Positions 46,362 through 57,444 of a DNA stretch of 64,000 nucleotides are shown piece after piece. How positions within the stretch are numbered: position 1 is the stretch's first letter; each line of letters starts with the position of its first letter. A program made the translations under genes and the position numbers. Source of the stretch: Homoserinibacter sp. GY 40078 (GTDB lineage: Bacteria > Actinomycetota > Actinomycetes > Actinomycetales > Microbacteriaceae); assembly GCF_008017545.1 (NCBI RefSeq), contig NZ_VRTZ01000003.1, positions 62,001-126,000 of the forward strand. Reading direction: 5' to 3'. The notes under the pieces were generated by a model. The model ran no database searches, was not told the DNA's origin, and saw only the letters and a program-made list of their open reading frames with translations.

Positions 46362-47843
46362 ATGACTGACGAGCTATACAGCTTCGTCGTCGTGTCCAAT
46401 CGTCTCCCGGTCGATCGTGTGATCGACGAATCCGGCACCGCAAGTTGGAAGCAGTCGCCGGGGGGCCTCGTCACGGCGCTGGAACCCGTTATGCGCGCCG
46501 CCGACGGCGCCTGGGTCGGATGGGCGGGCCAGGCCGACCTCGAGTTGGAACCCTTCGACGAGGGCGGCATCCGGATCGTTCCGGTCAAGCTCAGCGAGTC
46601 GGACCTCGAGATGTACTACGAGGGCTTCAGCAACGACACGCTCTGGCCGCTGTACCACGACGTCATCGCGCAGCCCAGCTACCACCGCATCTGGTGGGAG
46701 CGCTACGTGCAGGTCAATCGCCGGTTCGCCGAGGCGACCGCGGCGTCCAGCGCTCCCGGCGCCACCGTCTGGGTGCAGGACTACCAGTTGCAGCTCGTCC
46801 CAGCGATGCTGCGCGAGCTGCGTCCCGACCTCGTGATCGGGTTCTTCAACCACATCCCGTTCCCGGCCTACGGGATCTTCTCGCAGCTCCCGTGGCGCGG
46901 GCAGATCATCGACGGCCTGCTCGGAGCGGATGTCGTCGGCTTCCAGCGGGTGGCCGACGCCGGCAACTTCTCGCGTGCGGTGCGCCGCCTCCGGGGCTAC
47001 TCGACCAAGACGCCCTACATCGACGTGCCCGGCACCGACGATCAGCCGGCCCGCCGGGTGATCGCGCGCGCGTTCCCCATCTCGATCGACGTGACCGGCT
47101 TCCAGGAGCTCGCCGCCCGTCCCGAGGTCCAGGAGCGCGCCGCGCAGATCCGCGCCGATCTCGGTAACCCGAAGACGATCATGCTGGGTGTCGACCGCCT
47201 CGACTACACGAAGGGCATCGGTCACCGGCTGAAGGCATTCGGCGAGCTGCTCGCCGAGGGGCGCCTCTCGGTGGAAGACATCACGCTCGTGCAGGTCGCC
47301 ACGCCGTCGCGTGAGCGGGTCGAAAGCTATCGGCAGCTGCGCGACGAGATCGAGTTGACCGTCGGGCGCATCAACGGCGACTACGGAACGATCAGTCACC
47401 AGGCGGTGAGCTATCTGCATCACGGGTTCCCCCGGGAGGAGATGGCCGCCTTCTACCTCGCCGCCGATGTGATGCTGGTCACGGCTCTCCGCGACGGTAT
47501 GAACCTGGTCGCGAAGGAATACGTCGCGGCGCGTGGCGACGAGGACGGCGTGCTGATCCTCTCCGAGTTCGCGGGCGCATCCGACGAGCTCCGAGCCGCC
47601 TTGCTCGTCAACCCGCACGACATCGACGGGCTGAAGGACACCATCCTGCGGGCCATCGCGATGCCGCGTGTGGAACGGCGCAAGCGCATGCGGATGCTGC
47701 GCCGCCGCGTCTCCGAGAACGACGTGACGCACTGGTCGAACTCCTTCCTCTCGACCCTGCGCGAAGTGAAGGGGTCGGCATCCTGGGGTGGATCGGACCT
47801 CGCACCCGAGACCGAATGGACCATCGAGAAACCAAGCCCTTGA
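46362..47843 (+). CDS. otsA: Alpha,alpha-trehalose-phosphate synthase (OtsA)
   Basis: 493 aa GT20 retaining glycosyltransferase that makes trehalose 6-phosphate from UDP-glucose (or another nucleotide-glucose) and glucose 6-phosphate. Seen: NRLPVDR near the N-terminus, SPGGLVTAL, VWVQDYQLQLVPAMLRELRPDL, FFNHIPFPAYGIFSQLPWRGQII, GVDRLDYTKGIGHRL with catalytic Arg/Lys, and DGMNLVAKEYVAARGDEDGVLILSEFAGA near the C-terminus. Cytosolic. Followed by otsB with a short overlap. Trehalose serves as osmo- and desiccation protectant and as carbon store. Confidence 0.96.
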   Translation: MTDELYSFVVVSNRLPVDRVIDESGTASWKQSPGGLVTALEPVMRAADGAWVGWAGQADLELEPFDEGGIRIVPVKLSESDLEMYYEGFSNDTLWPLYHDVIAQPSYHRIWWERYVQVNRRFAEATAASSAPGATVWVQDYQLQLVPAMLRELRPDLVIGFFNHIPFPAYGIFSQLPWRGQIIDGLLGADVVGFQRVADAGNFSRAVRRLRGYSTKTPYIDVPGTDDQPARRVIARAFPISIDVTGFQELAARPEVQERAAQIRADLGNPKTIMLGVDRLDYTKGIGHRLKAFGELLAEGRLSVEDITLVQVATPSRERVESYRQLRDEIELTVGRINGDYGTISHQAVSYLHHGFPREEMAAFYLAADVMLVTALRDGMNLVAKEYVAARGDEDGVLILSEFAGASDELRAALLVNPHDIDGLKDTILRAIAMPRVERRKRMRMLRRRVSENDVTHWSNSFLSTLREVKGSASWGGSDLAPETEWTIEKPSP

Positions 47844-48631
47844 CCGAACCGCTGCCCGAAGCGCTCGTCGGAGCGCTGCGTGAACTTGCCCGAGTGCGAC
47901 GTCTGCTCGTCGCCCTGGACTTCGACGGAACCCTCGCACCCGAGGTCGACTCGCCGGAGCACGCGCGTGCGCTGCCCGAGGCGCGGGAGGCGGTGCTCCG
48001 CCTGCTGGAGCTCCCCAACACGCGCGTGGCGCTCGTCAGCGGGCGGGCGATCGGATCCCTCATCGAGGTCTCCGACCTGCCCGACAACACGCTGCTCGTG
48101 GGGTCTCATGGGATCGAGTTGCGGCTCGACGACCCGGATGCGCACGTGGCGCTCGACTCGTCCGAGCTGGAGCGGGTGGATGTGCTGCACGAGGTGCTGA
48201 GTCAGGTCGCCGACTCGATCGACGACGTCTGGCTCGAGTCGAAGCCCGCCGGGTTCGCCCTGCACACGCGGCTTGCGACCGAGGAGGACTCCCGACACGC
48301 GCACCTCGTGGCCCTCAGCGAGGCGCAGGCGGAGGTGGATGACCTCACCATCCGGCAGGGCAAGAACGTGCTCGAATTCGCGGTGCGCTCGACCACGAAG
48401 GGCGAGGCGGTCGAGCATCTGCGGCGTTACACCTCGGCGGATGCCGTCTTCTACGCCGGCGATGACGTGACCGACGAGGACGCCTTCGATGCGCTCGGCG
48501 CGCACGACGTGGGCGTGAAGTCCGGCCCCGGCGCGACCCTCGCCGACCACCGTGTCGCGGGCCCTGCCGAGATCGCCCACGTGCTCTCCACTCTCGCGAC
48601 CTTCCGCGAGGGCGACGTCCACGAGCAGTAG
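47816..48631 (+). CDS. otsB: Trehalose-phosphate phosphatase (OtsB)
   Basis: HAD-superfamily phosphatase, 271 aa as listed. Nucleophile and acid Asp pair in [20 protein letters not shown] (motif II), Lys in the [12 protein letters not shown] stretch and [10 protein letters not shown] (motif III/IV). It releases free trehalose from the OtsA product. Start is uncertain: ATG 47816 overlaps otsA by 28 bases and has no ribosome site; TTG 47840 would give a typical 4-base TTGA overlap and a 263-residue protein. The conserved region begins about residue 32, so either is possible. Ends close to the tandem repeat at 48661. Confidence 0.94.
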   Translation: MDHRETKPLTEPLPEALVGALRELARVRRLLVALDFDGTLAPEVDSPEHARALPEAREAVLRLLELPNTRVALVSGRAIGSLIEVSDLPDNTLLVGSHGIELRLDDPDAHVALDSSELERVDVLHEVLSQVADSIDDVWLESKPAGFALHTRLATEEDSRHAHLVALSEAQAEVDDLTIRQGKNVLEFAVRSTTKGEAVEHLRRYTSADAVFYAGDDVTDEDAFDALGAHDVGVKSGPGATLADHRVAGPAEIAHVLSTLATFREGDVHEQ

Positions 48632-48660
48632 CCGCGCGCTCCGCGCGCCCTTCCCCGTTC

Positions 48661-48780
48661 CTGAGGGGTCGCAAACTGCTCGAATGGCGGCGTGTCCCGG
48701 GCACTTTGCGTCCCCTCCTGCCTGAGGGGTCGCAAACCGCCCGAACGGCGGCGTGTCTCGCGCAGTTTGCGTCCCCTCAG
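48661..48780. repeat. Tandem pair of ~60-base palindromic intergenic repeats
   Basis: Unit 1 (48661-48721) and unit 2 (48722-48780) are about 85% identical, period 61. Each is itself an inverted repeat: CTGAGGGGTCGCAAACYGC at the left is mirrored by GCAGTTTGCGTCCCCTCAG at the right in unit 2 (17 of 19 positions complementary), with GAAYGGCGGCGTGTCYCG between. Unit 1 has a decayed right end. Located in the 200-base gap between otsB and ilvD. Such compact, duplicated palindromes resemble REP-like non-autonomous elements; no transposase is nearby. Confidence 0.85.
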
Positions 48781-48831
48781 GGGAACAGGGGAGGTCAGCG
48801 CGGGCATACGGGCGGGAGTAACCTCGATCTC

Positions 48832-50556
48832 ATGCCGGATAGCGACTTCCCGGGTACGACCGCGCCCGCCGACCACAAGCCCCGCTCCCGAACCGTCACC
48901 GACGGCATCGAGGCGACGACGTCCCGCGGCATGCTCCGCGCAGTCGGTATGGGCGACGCCGACTGGAACAAGTCGCAGATCGGCATCGCGAGCTCGTGGA
49001 ACGAGATCACCCCCTGCAACCTCAGCCTCGCGCGCCTCGCACAGGCCGCGAAGGAGGGCGTCCACGCGGGCGGCGGATACCCGCTCCAGTTCGGCACCGT
49101 CTCCGTCTCCGACGGCATCTCGATGGGCCACGAGGGGATGCACTTCTCCCTCGTCTCCCGCGAGGTGATCGCCGACTCCGTCGAGACCGTCATGCAGGCC
49201 GAGCGCCTCGACGGCTCGGTCCTGCTCGCCGGATGCGACAAGTCGATCCCGGGCATGCTCATGGCCGCGGCCCGACTCGATCTCGCATCCGTGTTCCTCT
49301 ACGCCGGATCGATCGCGCCCGGGTGGGTGCGCCTCTCGGACGGCACCGAGAAGGACATCACCATCATCGATTCCTTCGAGGCGGTCGGCGCGGTGAAGGC
49401 CGGAATCATGTCTGAGGCGGATGCGCACGCGATCGAGTGCGCCTTCGCGCCGGGCGAAGGTGCCTGCGGAGGCATGTACACCGCGAACACGATGGCATCC
49501 GTGGCCGAGGCACTCGGGCTCTCGATCCCCGGATCCGCGAGCCCGCCGAGCTACGACCGCCGCCGCGACTACTACGCCCACCGTTCGGGCGAGGCGGTCG
49601 TCGAGCTGCTGCGCAAGGGCATCACTGCGCGCCAGATCCTCACGAAGAAGGCGTTCGAGAACGCGATCGCCGTAGGCATGGCGCTCGGTGGCTCGACCAA
49701 CATCGTCCTGCACCTGCTCGCGATCGCACACGAGGCGGAGGTCGAGCTCACCCTCGACGACTTCAACCGCATCGGATCGAAGGTGCCGCACATTGGCGAC
49801 CTGAAGCCCTTCGGCCGCTACGTCATGAACGACGTCGACCGTCGCGGCGGCCTGCCGGTGCTCATGAAGGCGCTGCTCGACGCGGGCCTCATGCACGGCG
49901 ACGCACTCACCGTCACCGGCAAGACCCTCGCCGAGAACCTCGCCGACATCGGCCCGATCCCGCCGCTCGACGGCGAGGTGCTGCGCACGCTCGACAACCC
50001 GATCCACGAGACCGGCGGGCTCACGATCCTGCACGGCTCGCTCGCGCCCGAGGGCGCCGTGGTGAAGACGGCCGGATTCGACGCCGCCGTGTTCGAGGGC
50101 CCCGCGCGGGTCTTCGACCGCGAGCGCGCCGCCATGGACGCGCTCACCGAGGGCCAGATCAAGCACGGCGACGTGGTCGTGATCCGCTACGAAGGCCCCA
50201 AGGGTGGACCGGGGATGCGCGAGATGCTCGCGATCACCGCGGCGATCAAGGGCGCGGGCCTCGGCAAAGATGTCCTACTATTGACCGACGGACGATTCTC
50301 AGGCGGCACAACCGGCCTGTGCATCGGCCACATCGCTCCCGAAGCGGTGGACTCAGGTCCCATCGCCTTCGTTCGTGATGGTGATCTGATACGGGTCGAT
50401 ATCGCAGCCCGGTCGATCGACCTACTCGTCGATCCGACCGAGCTGGCAGCCCGCCGCGAAGGCTGGGCGCCGCTTCCTCCGCGCTATACCCGTGGCGTAC
50501 TCGCGAAGTACTCCCGTCTCGTGCACTCCGCTGCAGAGGGTGCCGTCACGGGATGA
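48832..50556 (+). CDS. ilvD: Dihydroxy-acid dehydratase (IlvD)
   Basis: 574 aa iron-sulfur enzyme that dehydrates 2,3-dihydroxy-isovalerate and -methylvalerate, the third common step to valine, leucine and isoleucine. Cluster-binding Cys in [16 protein letters not shown] and [29 protein letters not shown] near the C-terminus is the second conserved region. Start ATG 48832 chosen as family-like (MPDSDFPG...[13 protein letters not shown]); longer frames read through the repeat. From about 50265 to the stop the codon choice changes (CTA CTA TTG, TCA, ACA, GCA, ATA; many T- and A-ending codons) against the strongly G/C-ending rest, though the protein remains family-like: probable recombination. 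Followed by ilvB, 58 bases later. Confidence 0.96.
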   Translation: MPDSDFPGTTAPADHKPRSRTVTDGIEATTSRGMLRAVGMGDADWNKSQIGIASSWNEITPCNLSLARLAQAAKEGVHAGGGYPLQFGTVSVSDGISMGHEGMHFSLVSREVIADSVETVMQAERLDGSVLLAGCDKSIPGMLMAAARLDLASVFLYAGSIAPGWVRLSDGTEKDITIIDSFEAVGAVKAGIMSEADAHAIECAFAPGEGACGGMYTANTMASVAEALGLSIPGSASPPSYDRRRDYYAHRSGEAVVELLRKGITARQILTKKAFENAIAVGMALGGSTNIVLHLLAIAHEAEVELTLDDFNRIGSKVPHIGDLKPFGRYVMNDVDRRGGLPVLMKALLDAGLMHGDALTVTGKTLAENLADIGPIPPLDGEVLRTLDNPIHETGGLTILHGSLAPEGAVVKTAGFDAAVFEGPARVFDRERAAMDALTEGQIKHGDVVVIRYEGPKGGPGMREMLAITAAIKGAGLGKDVLLLTDGRFSGGTTGLCIGHIAPEAVDSGPIAFVRDGDLIRVDIAARSIDLLVDPTELAARREGWAPLPPRYTRGVLAKYSRLVHSAAEGAVTG

Positions 50557-50614
50557 TCTCGCGGCCCGGCTCACCGCCGGTACCGGACTCATCTACGCAT
50601 CGAAGGACTCATCC

Positions 50615-52429
50615 ATGACTGCGGATCCCGCACCCGCACCCGCTCCGGCCCCCGCGCCGGCGAAACGCGACTCCCCTCCCATCCTCACCGGCTCCGGTCA
50701 GGTGCTCGCCAGCCTCGAGAAGCTGGGCGTCACCGATGTGTTCGGTCTGCCCGGTGGCGCCATCATGCCGTTCTACGACGAGCTGATGGCGCAGACGAGC
50801 ATCCGCCACATCCTCGTTCGCCACGAGCAGGGTGCCGGCCATGCGGCCGAGGGGTACGCCTCCGCGTCCGGCAAGATCGGCGTCTGCATCGCCACCTCCG
50901 GCCCGGGCGCGACCAACCTCGTCACGGCCATCGCCGACGCCTACATGGACTCGGTGCCGCTCCTCGCGATCACCGGCCAGGTGTTCTCGACCCTCATGGG
51001 TTCGGACGCCTTCCAGGAGGTCGACATCACCGGCATCACGATGCCGATCACGAAGCACTCGTTCCTCATCACGGATCCGGCGCAGGTGCCCGCGACGATC
51101 GCGGCGGCGTACCACATCGCCACGACCGGACGCCCGGGGCCGGTGCTCGTCGACATCACGAAGGACGCGCAGCAGAACTCCGCTCCGTTCATCTGGCCGC
51201 CGAAGGTCGAGCTGCCCGGGTACCGTCCGGTCACGAAGGCGCACGGCAAGCAGATCCTGGCGGCGGCCGAACTGCTCGCAACCGCCCAGCGCCCCGTTCT
51301 CTACGTGGGTGGCGGCGTGGTGCGCGCGGAGGCGTCTGCCGAGCTGCTGAAGCTCGCGGAGCTCACCGGCGCTCCCGTCGTGACGACCCTCATGGCGCGC
51401 GGCGCGTTCCCGGATTCGCACCGCCAGCACCTGGGGATGCCGGGCATGCATGGCTCCGTTCCCGCGGTGCTCGCGCTGCAGGAATCCGACCTCATCGTGT
51501 CGCTCGGTGCGCGCTTCGACGACCGCGTCACGGGCAAGGTGGCCGACTTCGCACCCCACGCCAAGGTCGTGCACGTCGACATCGACCCCGCTGAGATCGG
51601 CAAGATCCGTCACGCCGACGTGCCGATCGTGGGCGACGCGCGCGACGTGATCGCCGACATCATCGACGCGTTCGAGCAGCAGGCGCTCACCCCGGACATC
51701 GCCGAGTGGTGGACGCGCCTCGAGCAGCTGCGGGTGAACTATCCGCTCGGCTACACGGAGCCCGAGGACGGCCTGCTCTCTCCGCAGCACGTGATCGAGC
51801 GCATCGGTCAGCTTTCTGGTCCGGATGCCGTGTACGCCGCGGGCGTCGGGCAGCACCAGATGTGGGCGGCGCAGTTCGTGAGCTACGAGCGGCCGCATGC
51901 CTGGCTGAACTCGGGCGGTGCAGGCACGATGGGCTATGCGGTGCCCGCGGCGATGGGTGCGAAGGTCGCCCAGCCGGAGCGGCTCGTGTGGGCGATCGAC
52001 GGCGACGGATGCTTCCAGATGACCAATCAGGAGCTCGCCACCTGCACGATCAACGACATCCCGATCAAGGTCGCGATCATCAACAACTCCTCGCTCGGCA
52101 TGGTCCGCCAGTGGCAGACGCTCTTCTACGACGGACGCCACTCGTTCACCGACCTCAACACGGGCCACCTCGACGGGCAGAACGTCACCCGCATGGTGCC
52201 CGACTTCGTGAAGCTCGCCGAGGCGTATGGCGCCCTCGGCATCCGCGTCACGAAGAAGGAGGAGATCGACGCCGCGATCAAGCTCGCGATCGAGACCAAC
52301 GACCGCCCCGTGGTGATCGACTTCGTCGTCAGCCGCGACGCGATGGTGTGGCCGATGGTGCCGCAGGGTGTCGGCAACTCGCAGGTGCAGTACGCCCGCG
52401 ACCACGCGCCCGCCTGGGAAGAGGAGTAA
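50615..52429 (+). CDS. ilvB: Acetolactate synthase large subunit (IlvB)
   Basis: 604 aa, thiamine-diphosphate and FAD-dependent catalytic subunit that condenses two pyruvates, or pyruvate and 2-oxobutyrate. The catalytic Glu is in [14 protein letters not shown] (near residue 72), FAD domain [13 protein letters not shown], and the TPP/Mg motif [29 protein letters not shown] near residue 470. The N-terminal Ala-Pro repeat ([13 protein letters not shown]) is non-conserved. ATG 50615 has GAAGGA; longer frames start inside ilvD's altered 3' region and are unlikely. Partner of IlvN, four bases after its stop. Confidence 0.97.
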   Translation: MTADPAPAPAPAPAPAKRDSPPILTGSGQVLASLEKLGVTDVFGLPGGAIMPFYDELMAQTSIRHILVRHEQGAGHAAEGYASASGKIGVCIATSGPGATNLVTAIADAYMDSVPLLAITGQVFSTLMGSDAFQEVDITGITMPITKHSFLITDPAQVPATIAAAYHIATTGRPGPVLVDITKDAQQNSAPFIWPPKVELPGYRPVTKAHGKQILAAAELLATAQRPVLYVGGGVVRAEASAELLKLAELTGAPVVTTLMARGAFPDSHRQHLGMPGMHGSVPAVLALQESDLIVSLGARFDDRVTGKVADFAPHAKVVHVDIDPAEIGKIRHADVPIVGDARDVIADIIDAFEQQALTPDIAEWWTRLEQLRVNYPLGYTEPEDGLLSPQHVIERIGQLSGPDAVYAAGVGQHQMWAAQFVSYERPHAWLNSGGAGTMGYAVPAAMGAKVAQPERLVWAIDGDGCFQMTNQELATCTINDIPIKVAIINNSSLGMVRQWQTLFYDGRHSFTDLNTGHLDGQNVTRMVPDFVKLAEAYGALGIRVTKKEEIDAAIKLAIETNDRPVVIDFVVSRDAMVWPMVPQGVGNSQVQYARDHAPAWEEE

Positions 52430-52433
52430 GACG

Positions 52434-53997
<1,564 letters not shown>

Positions 53998-54013
53998 CCG
54001 GTCGCTCTTGGCG

Positions 54014-54064
54014 CCATAGACATGGCTATGGGCAGATGGACACCCGCGCGCGGGTGTCCATCTG
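54014..54064 (+). terminator. Double hairpin after ilvC
   Basis: First a 6-base stem CCATAG/CTATGG (54014-54031), then a perfect 32-base palindrome built of CAGATGGACACCCGCG (54033-54048) and its complement CGCGGGTGTCCATCTG (54049-54064), followed by TCGTTT. Very likely terminates the ilv operon transcript. Confidence 0.8.
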
Positions 54065-54176
54065 TCGTTTCGGGTGTCCGTGGGTGGGCCCCGAACATCC
54101 CGCCTGACATCGCGTGCTAGCCTCAACGGGAGCTGACGAAGTATCGACTTCCTCATACCCGACCCGGAGGACCACC

Positions 54177-56135
54177 ATGACGTCTGCGCGCATTCGCGCA
54201 CCCCGCTCGGCTGTGCGCGCAGGAGTGATCGCCCTGGCTGCGATGCTCATGGCCACGTTGCTCCAGCCGGCTGCCGCCCACGCTGATCCCACGCAGCACC
54301 TCAAGGGACGCGTCGGGCTCGGAGTCGCGTCCGCCTACGCCGGTGCGGGTGACGTGAAGGTCAGCATCCGCGAACGGGACGCGGCAGAGTCCGCGAGTTC
54401 CGTGCTGACCGACGAGGAGGGGCGGTTCGAGTTCGGCGACCTCGAGGGCGACACGGTCTACGTCCTGAGCTTTGACTACCTCGGCGACGACTCGTTCATG
54501 CGGACATATGCGCCATCCACCACGTACTGGCCGAGTGGGACCGAGCGTCAGATCACGATCCCCGTCGCGCACCGCCTGGGGGGCTCGGTGCTGGTGGGTC
54601 TGGATCGTACTCCCGCGACCGAGGGCCAGGTGCGGGTCACCCTTTCATCGAGCGCCGGCTCGACCCCGAGGGCGACGACCTACACGGACGCCTCGGGCAG
54701 GTACCTCTTCGATCGGGCCACGTCTCTGACCCAGGGGTACCTCAACTTCGAGGTGGTCGATGATCCGAGCTATCCGGTCTGGTACTACGCCGGCGCGGAA
54801 AACACCGGGTCCCGCTTCTCGAAGAGCGCGGTACGGCTTCAGTTCTCGGGCGATCGGACGGATCTGGACACCATCGTCGGTGACGGTTCCGTGATCAGCG
54901 GTGTCGTCCGCGACAGCTCGGGTGCCCCCGTCTCCGGAATCACGGTGTACGCCAACGAGCGCCCCAACGGAGGAACCGGCGAAGAGCGCCAGGTGGACAC
55001 AGATGCCGACGGCGCTTTCGTCTTCCGGTCGACGACCCCCGGGCGCTATAGGGTGTTCACCTCGATGGGCGTATACGCGCAGGTACAGGGGACGACGAGC
55101 GACCTCTATCACAGCGACGTCGTCGAGGTGGCTCCGCAAACCGCCGTCGCTCTCGATTTCACCGCATACCTCGCGTCGACATTGCGGGGAAAGGTCACCG
55201 GTAATCGAGATCTGCTGGCGGCGTACGGTCCGCTGGTCGTGAACGTGCTGTATCGCAGCCCGGGCACGTCGACGTACACCGCGGTCCGCGTCGACGAGGT
55301 CGACTCCGCGGGGGCGTTCACGTTCAACTATCTGCAGCCGGGAACGTACCGGATCGACACGAAGTACCTCTCGCGTTCGGAGACCCGAAAGGGGAAGTCG
55401 TTCGCCATTGCAGAGGGCAGCGACATCACGGTCGCCACGCTCAAGGGACCGGATATCGCGCTTCCCGCCGATCTCAACACCTATCTCACCGCGCTCTACA
55501 CAGACTTCCTCGGCCGCAAGCCGGGCAGGACCGAGATCCTCAACTGGCATCTGAAGCTCTGGGTCTCGCCGAACACGAAGATCGTGCCGACGTTCGCGAA
55601 CAGCGACGAGTATCGGCTGATCCGGATCGACGCCGCCTATCAGGACATCCTGGGCCGAAAGGCCGACAAGCCGGGCCGGAGCAACTGGCTCAAGCAGATG
55701 CAGCGCGGTCGCATCACGACCGACGACATCGAGCGGCAGTTCTACTCGTCGGCGGAGTACGAAGCGAGGGCGCGCCTCGCATTCCCGTCCGCGACGAGTT
55801 CGAAGGCCGCGTTCGTCATGGCGCTCTACCGGGATCTTCTGGGGCGCAAGGTCGATAGCGCCGGACTCGCGGCGTGGACCAATCGTGCGCTGAAGTCGGG
55901 AAACGCGTCGGTGGTGAAGGCGCTCTGGGGTGCACCGGAGGTGGCGCGCTCTCGTGTCGCAGACATGTACCGCCACTACCTGCTCCGCACGCCCGACCCC
56001 ACAGGCCTGAAGAGCTGGACGAAGTTCATCCTGAAGCACGGTGACACGGCCACCCGAGCCACGCTGACGCAGAGCTCGGAGTACTACAACCTCTCGGGCC
56101 GCCGGTTCCCGGAGATGTACAACGCGTACGACTAG
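54177..56135 (+). CDS. Secreted DUF4214 protein with carboxypeptidase-regulatory-like repeats
   Basis: 652 aa. Signal peptide residues 1-36 (VRAGVIALAAMLMATLLQPAAAHAD). Residues ~38-420 are at least three or four beta-sandwich domains of the carboxypeptidase-regulatory/CnaB type (LKGRVGLGVASAYAGAGDVKVSIRE...; GSVLVGLDRTPATEGQVRVTLSS; GVVRDSSGAPVSGITVYANERPNGG). Residues ~440-650 hold tandem DUF4214 units (LYTDFLGRKPGRTEILNWHLKL; AYQDILGRKADKPGRSNWLKQM; LYRDLLGRKVDSAGLAAWTNRA; MYRHYLLRTPDPTGLKSW). DUF4214 domains occur in large secreted and S-layer-associated proteins. Likely surface-exposed. Less biased codon usage than its neighbours, and no homologous genes in the ilv cluster, suggest it was inserted here. 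Confidence 0.85.
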   Translation: MTSARIRAPRSAVRAGVIALAAMLMATLLQPAAAHADPTQHLKGRVGLGVASAYAGAGDVKVSIRERDAAESASSVLTDEEGRFEFGDLEGDTVYVLSFDYLGDDSFMRTYAPSTTYWPSGTERQITIPVAHRLGGSVLVGLDRTPATEGQVRVTLSSSAGSTPRATTYTDASGRYLFDRATSLTQGYLNFEVVDDPSYPVWYYAGAENTGSRFSKSAVRLQFSGDRTDLDTIVGDGSVISGVVRDSSGAPVSGITVYANERPNGGTGEERQVDTDADGAFVFRSTTPGRYRVFTSMGVYAQVQGTTSDLYHSDVVEVAPQTAVALDFTAYLASTLRGKVTGNRDLLAAYGPLVVNVLYRSPGTSTYTAVRVDEVDSAGAFTFNYLQPGTYRIDTKYLSRSETRKGKSFAIAEGSDITVATLKGPDIALPADLNTYLTALYTDFLGRKPGRTEILNWHLKLWVSPNTKIVPTFANSDEYRLIRIDAAYQDILGRKADKPGRSNWLKQMQRGRITTDDIERQFYSSAEYEARARLAFPSATSSKAAFVMALYRDLLGRKVDSAGLAAWTNRALKSGNASVVKALWGAPEVARSRVADMYRHYLLRTPDPTGLKSWTKFILKHGDTATRATLTQSSEYYNLSGRRFPEMYNAYD

Positions 56136-56201
56136 AGGGTCGACGGATTCCGGGGGAGCGGAAGCGCGCCGGGGTGGTCGGCCGTGCACGCGCGCGGTTG
56201 A

Positions 56202-57344
56202 ATGGAGCCCGTGACAGCGACGGCGGTGCATTTCGGAGCAGGCAACATCGGGCGCGGATTCGTGGCCCCCTTCCTTCGGGAGAGCGGATACGAGGTCGTC
56301 TTCGCGGACGTGAGCGACGAGCTCATCGGCGCGCTGCAGGCGCAATCGAGCTACCGCGTGCACGAGGTGGGCGAGGGGGGTCGCGACCTCCTGATCGACG
56401 GCTACCGCGCCGTCAACTCGCGCGAGCATCCGGATGACGTGATCGCCGAGATCGCGGCGGCCGAGATCGTCACGACGGCGGTGGGTGCGCGCATCCTGCC
56501 CTACATCGCGCCGTTGATCGTCGGGGGTCTCGCGCAGCGTCCGGCCGACGCCGCCCCGCTGGTCGTGATCGCGTGCGAGAACGCGATCGGCGGCACCGAC
56601 ATTCTCGCCGCCGCGGTGGCCGAGCTCGGCGGCGCGATGGAGCGTGCGGTGTGGGCGAATTGCGCCATCGACCGGATCGTCCCCGAGCAGCACGGCGGCC
56701 TCGACGTCACCCTCGAGGCCTTCTGGGAGTGGGCCGTCGATCGCAGCCCCTTCGGCGGAGACGAACCGCAGATCGCCGGCGTGCACTGGGTCGACGACCT
56801 CGAGCCCTACATCGAGCGCAAGCTCTTCACCGTCAACACCTCGCACGCGGCGACCGCGTACCTGGGGTACCACCGTGGCATCGACACGATCGCGGAGGCG
56901 CTCGCCGTCCCGGAGGTGATGGCCGAGGTGCGCGCGGTGCTCGCGGAGACGTCGGGTCTGCTCGTCGCGAAGCACGGCTTCAGCGCGCAGGAGCAGCAGG
57001 CGTACGTCGACACGACGCTCACGCGCATCACGAACCCCGAGCTGCCGGACACCTGCGTGCGGGTGGGGCGTGCGCCGCTGCGGAAGCTCTCGCGGCACGA
57101 GCGATTCGTCGATCCTGCGGCGCAGCTCGCCGAGCGCGGCCAGGACGCCTGGAACCTGCTCACCGCGATCGGTGCGGCGCTGCATTTCGACACCTCCGAG
57201 GATCCGGAGGCCGTCGAGCTGCAGGCGAAGCTCGCGTCGGGAGCGGATGCGTCGAGCCTCGTCGCGGACATCTGCGGCATCGAGCCGGGTCACCCGCTCC
57301 ACGCGGGGCTCATCGAGGTCGTCGAGCTACGTATTCAGTCCTGA
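56202..57344 (+). CDS. mtlD: Mannitol-1-phosphate 5-dehydrogenase
   Basis: 380 aa NAD-dependent enzyme interconverting mannitol 1-phosphate and fructose 6-phosphate. Rossmann motif HFGAGNIGRGFVAPFL at the N-terminus; the catalytic helix KLFTVNTSHAATAYLGYHRG has the conserved Lys, Asn and His; C-terminal all-helical domain. A GTG at 56211 (VTATAVHFGAG) is an alternative start. No mannitol PTS genes lie nearby, so it acts alone here, probably in mannitol or mannitol-phosphate turnover. Confidence 0.94.
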   Translation: MEPVTATAVHFGAGNIGRGFVAPFLRESGYEVVFADVSDELIGALQAQSSYRVHEVGEGGRDLLIDGYRAVNSREHPDDVIAEIAAAEIVTTAVGARILPYIAPLIVGGLAQRPADAAPLVVIACENAIGGTDILAAAVAELGGAMERAVWANCAIDRIVPEQHGGLDVTLEAFWEWAVDRSPFGGDEPQIAGVHWVDDLEPYIERKLFTVNTSHAATAYLGYHRGIDTIAEALAVPEVMAEVRAVLAETSGLLVAKHGFSAQEQQAYVDTTLTRITNPELPDTCVRVGRAPLRKLSRHERFVDPAAQLAERGQDAWNLLTAIGAALHFDTSEDPEAVELQAKLASGADASSLVADICGIEPGHPLHAGLIEVVELRIQS

Positions 57345-57356
57345 GCATGTGTGCAA

Positions 57357-57378
57357 CGGGGTGCTGGTAGACACCCCG
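57357..57378 (+). terminator. Short hairpin after mtlD
   Basis: CGGGGTG (57357-57363) pairs with CACCCCG (57372-57378), an 8-base loop, 12 bases after the mtlD stop. The sequence after it is AT-rich (ATTGTCATGTATGTTGAGG) but has no T-run; weak candidate. The remaining ~65 bases to the next start probably contain that gene's promoter. Confidence 0.4.
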
Positions 57379-57444
57379 ATTGTCATGTATGTTGAGGCAG
57401 CCTCGTAGAATTCGCGCGGCCTTCGATCCCGACGGAGTTCTCTG

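Noticed and set aside
48706-48831. N-terminal extension of IlvD
   Set aside because: The added residues come from translating the palindromic repeat and do not match the family.
48632-48831. T-box or attenuator controlling ilvD
   Set aside because: No leader peptide with branched-chain codons and no T-box features were found; the region is taken up by the palindromic repeats.
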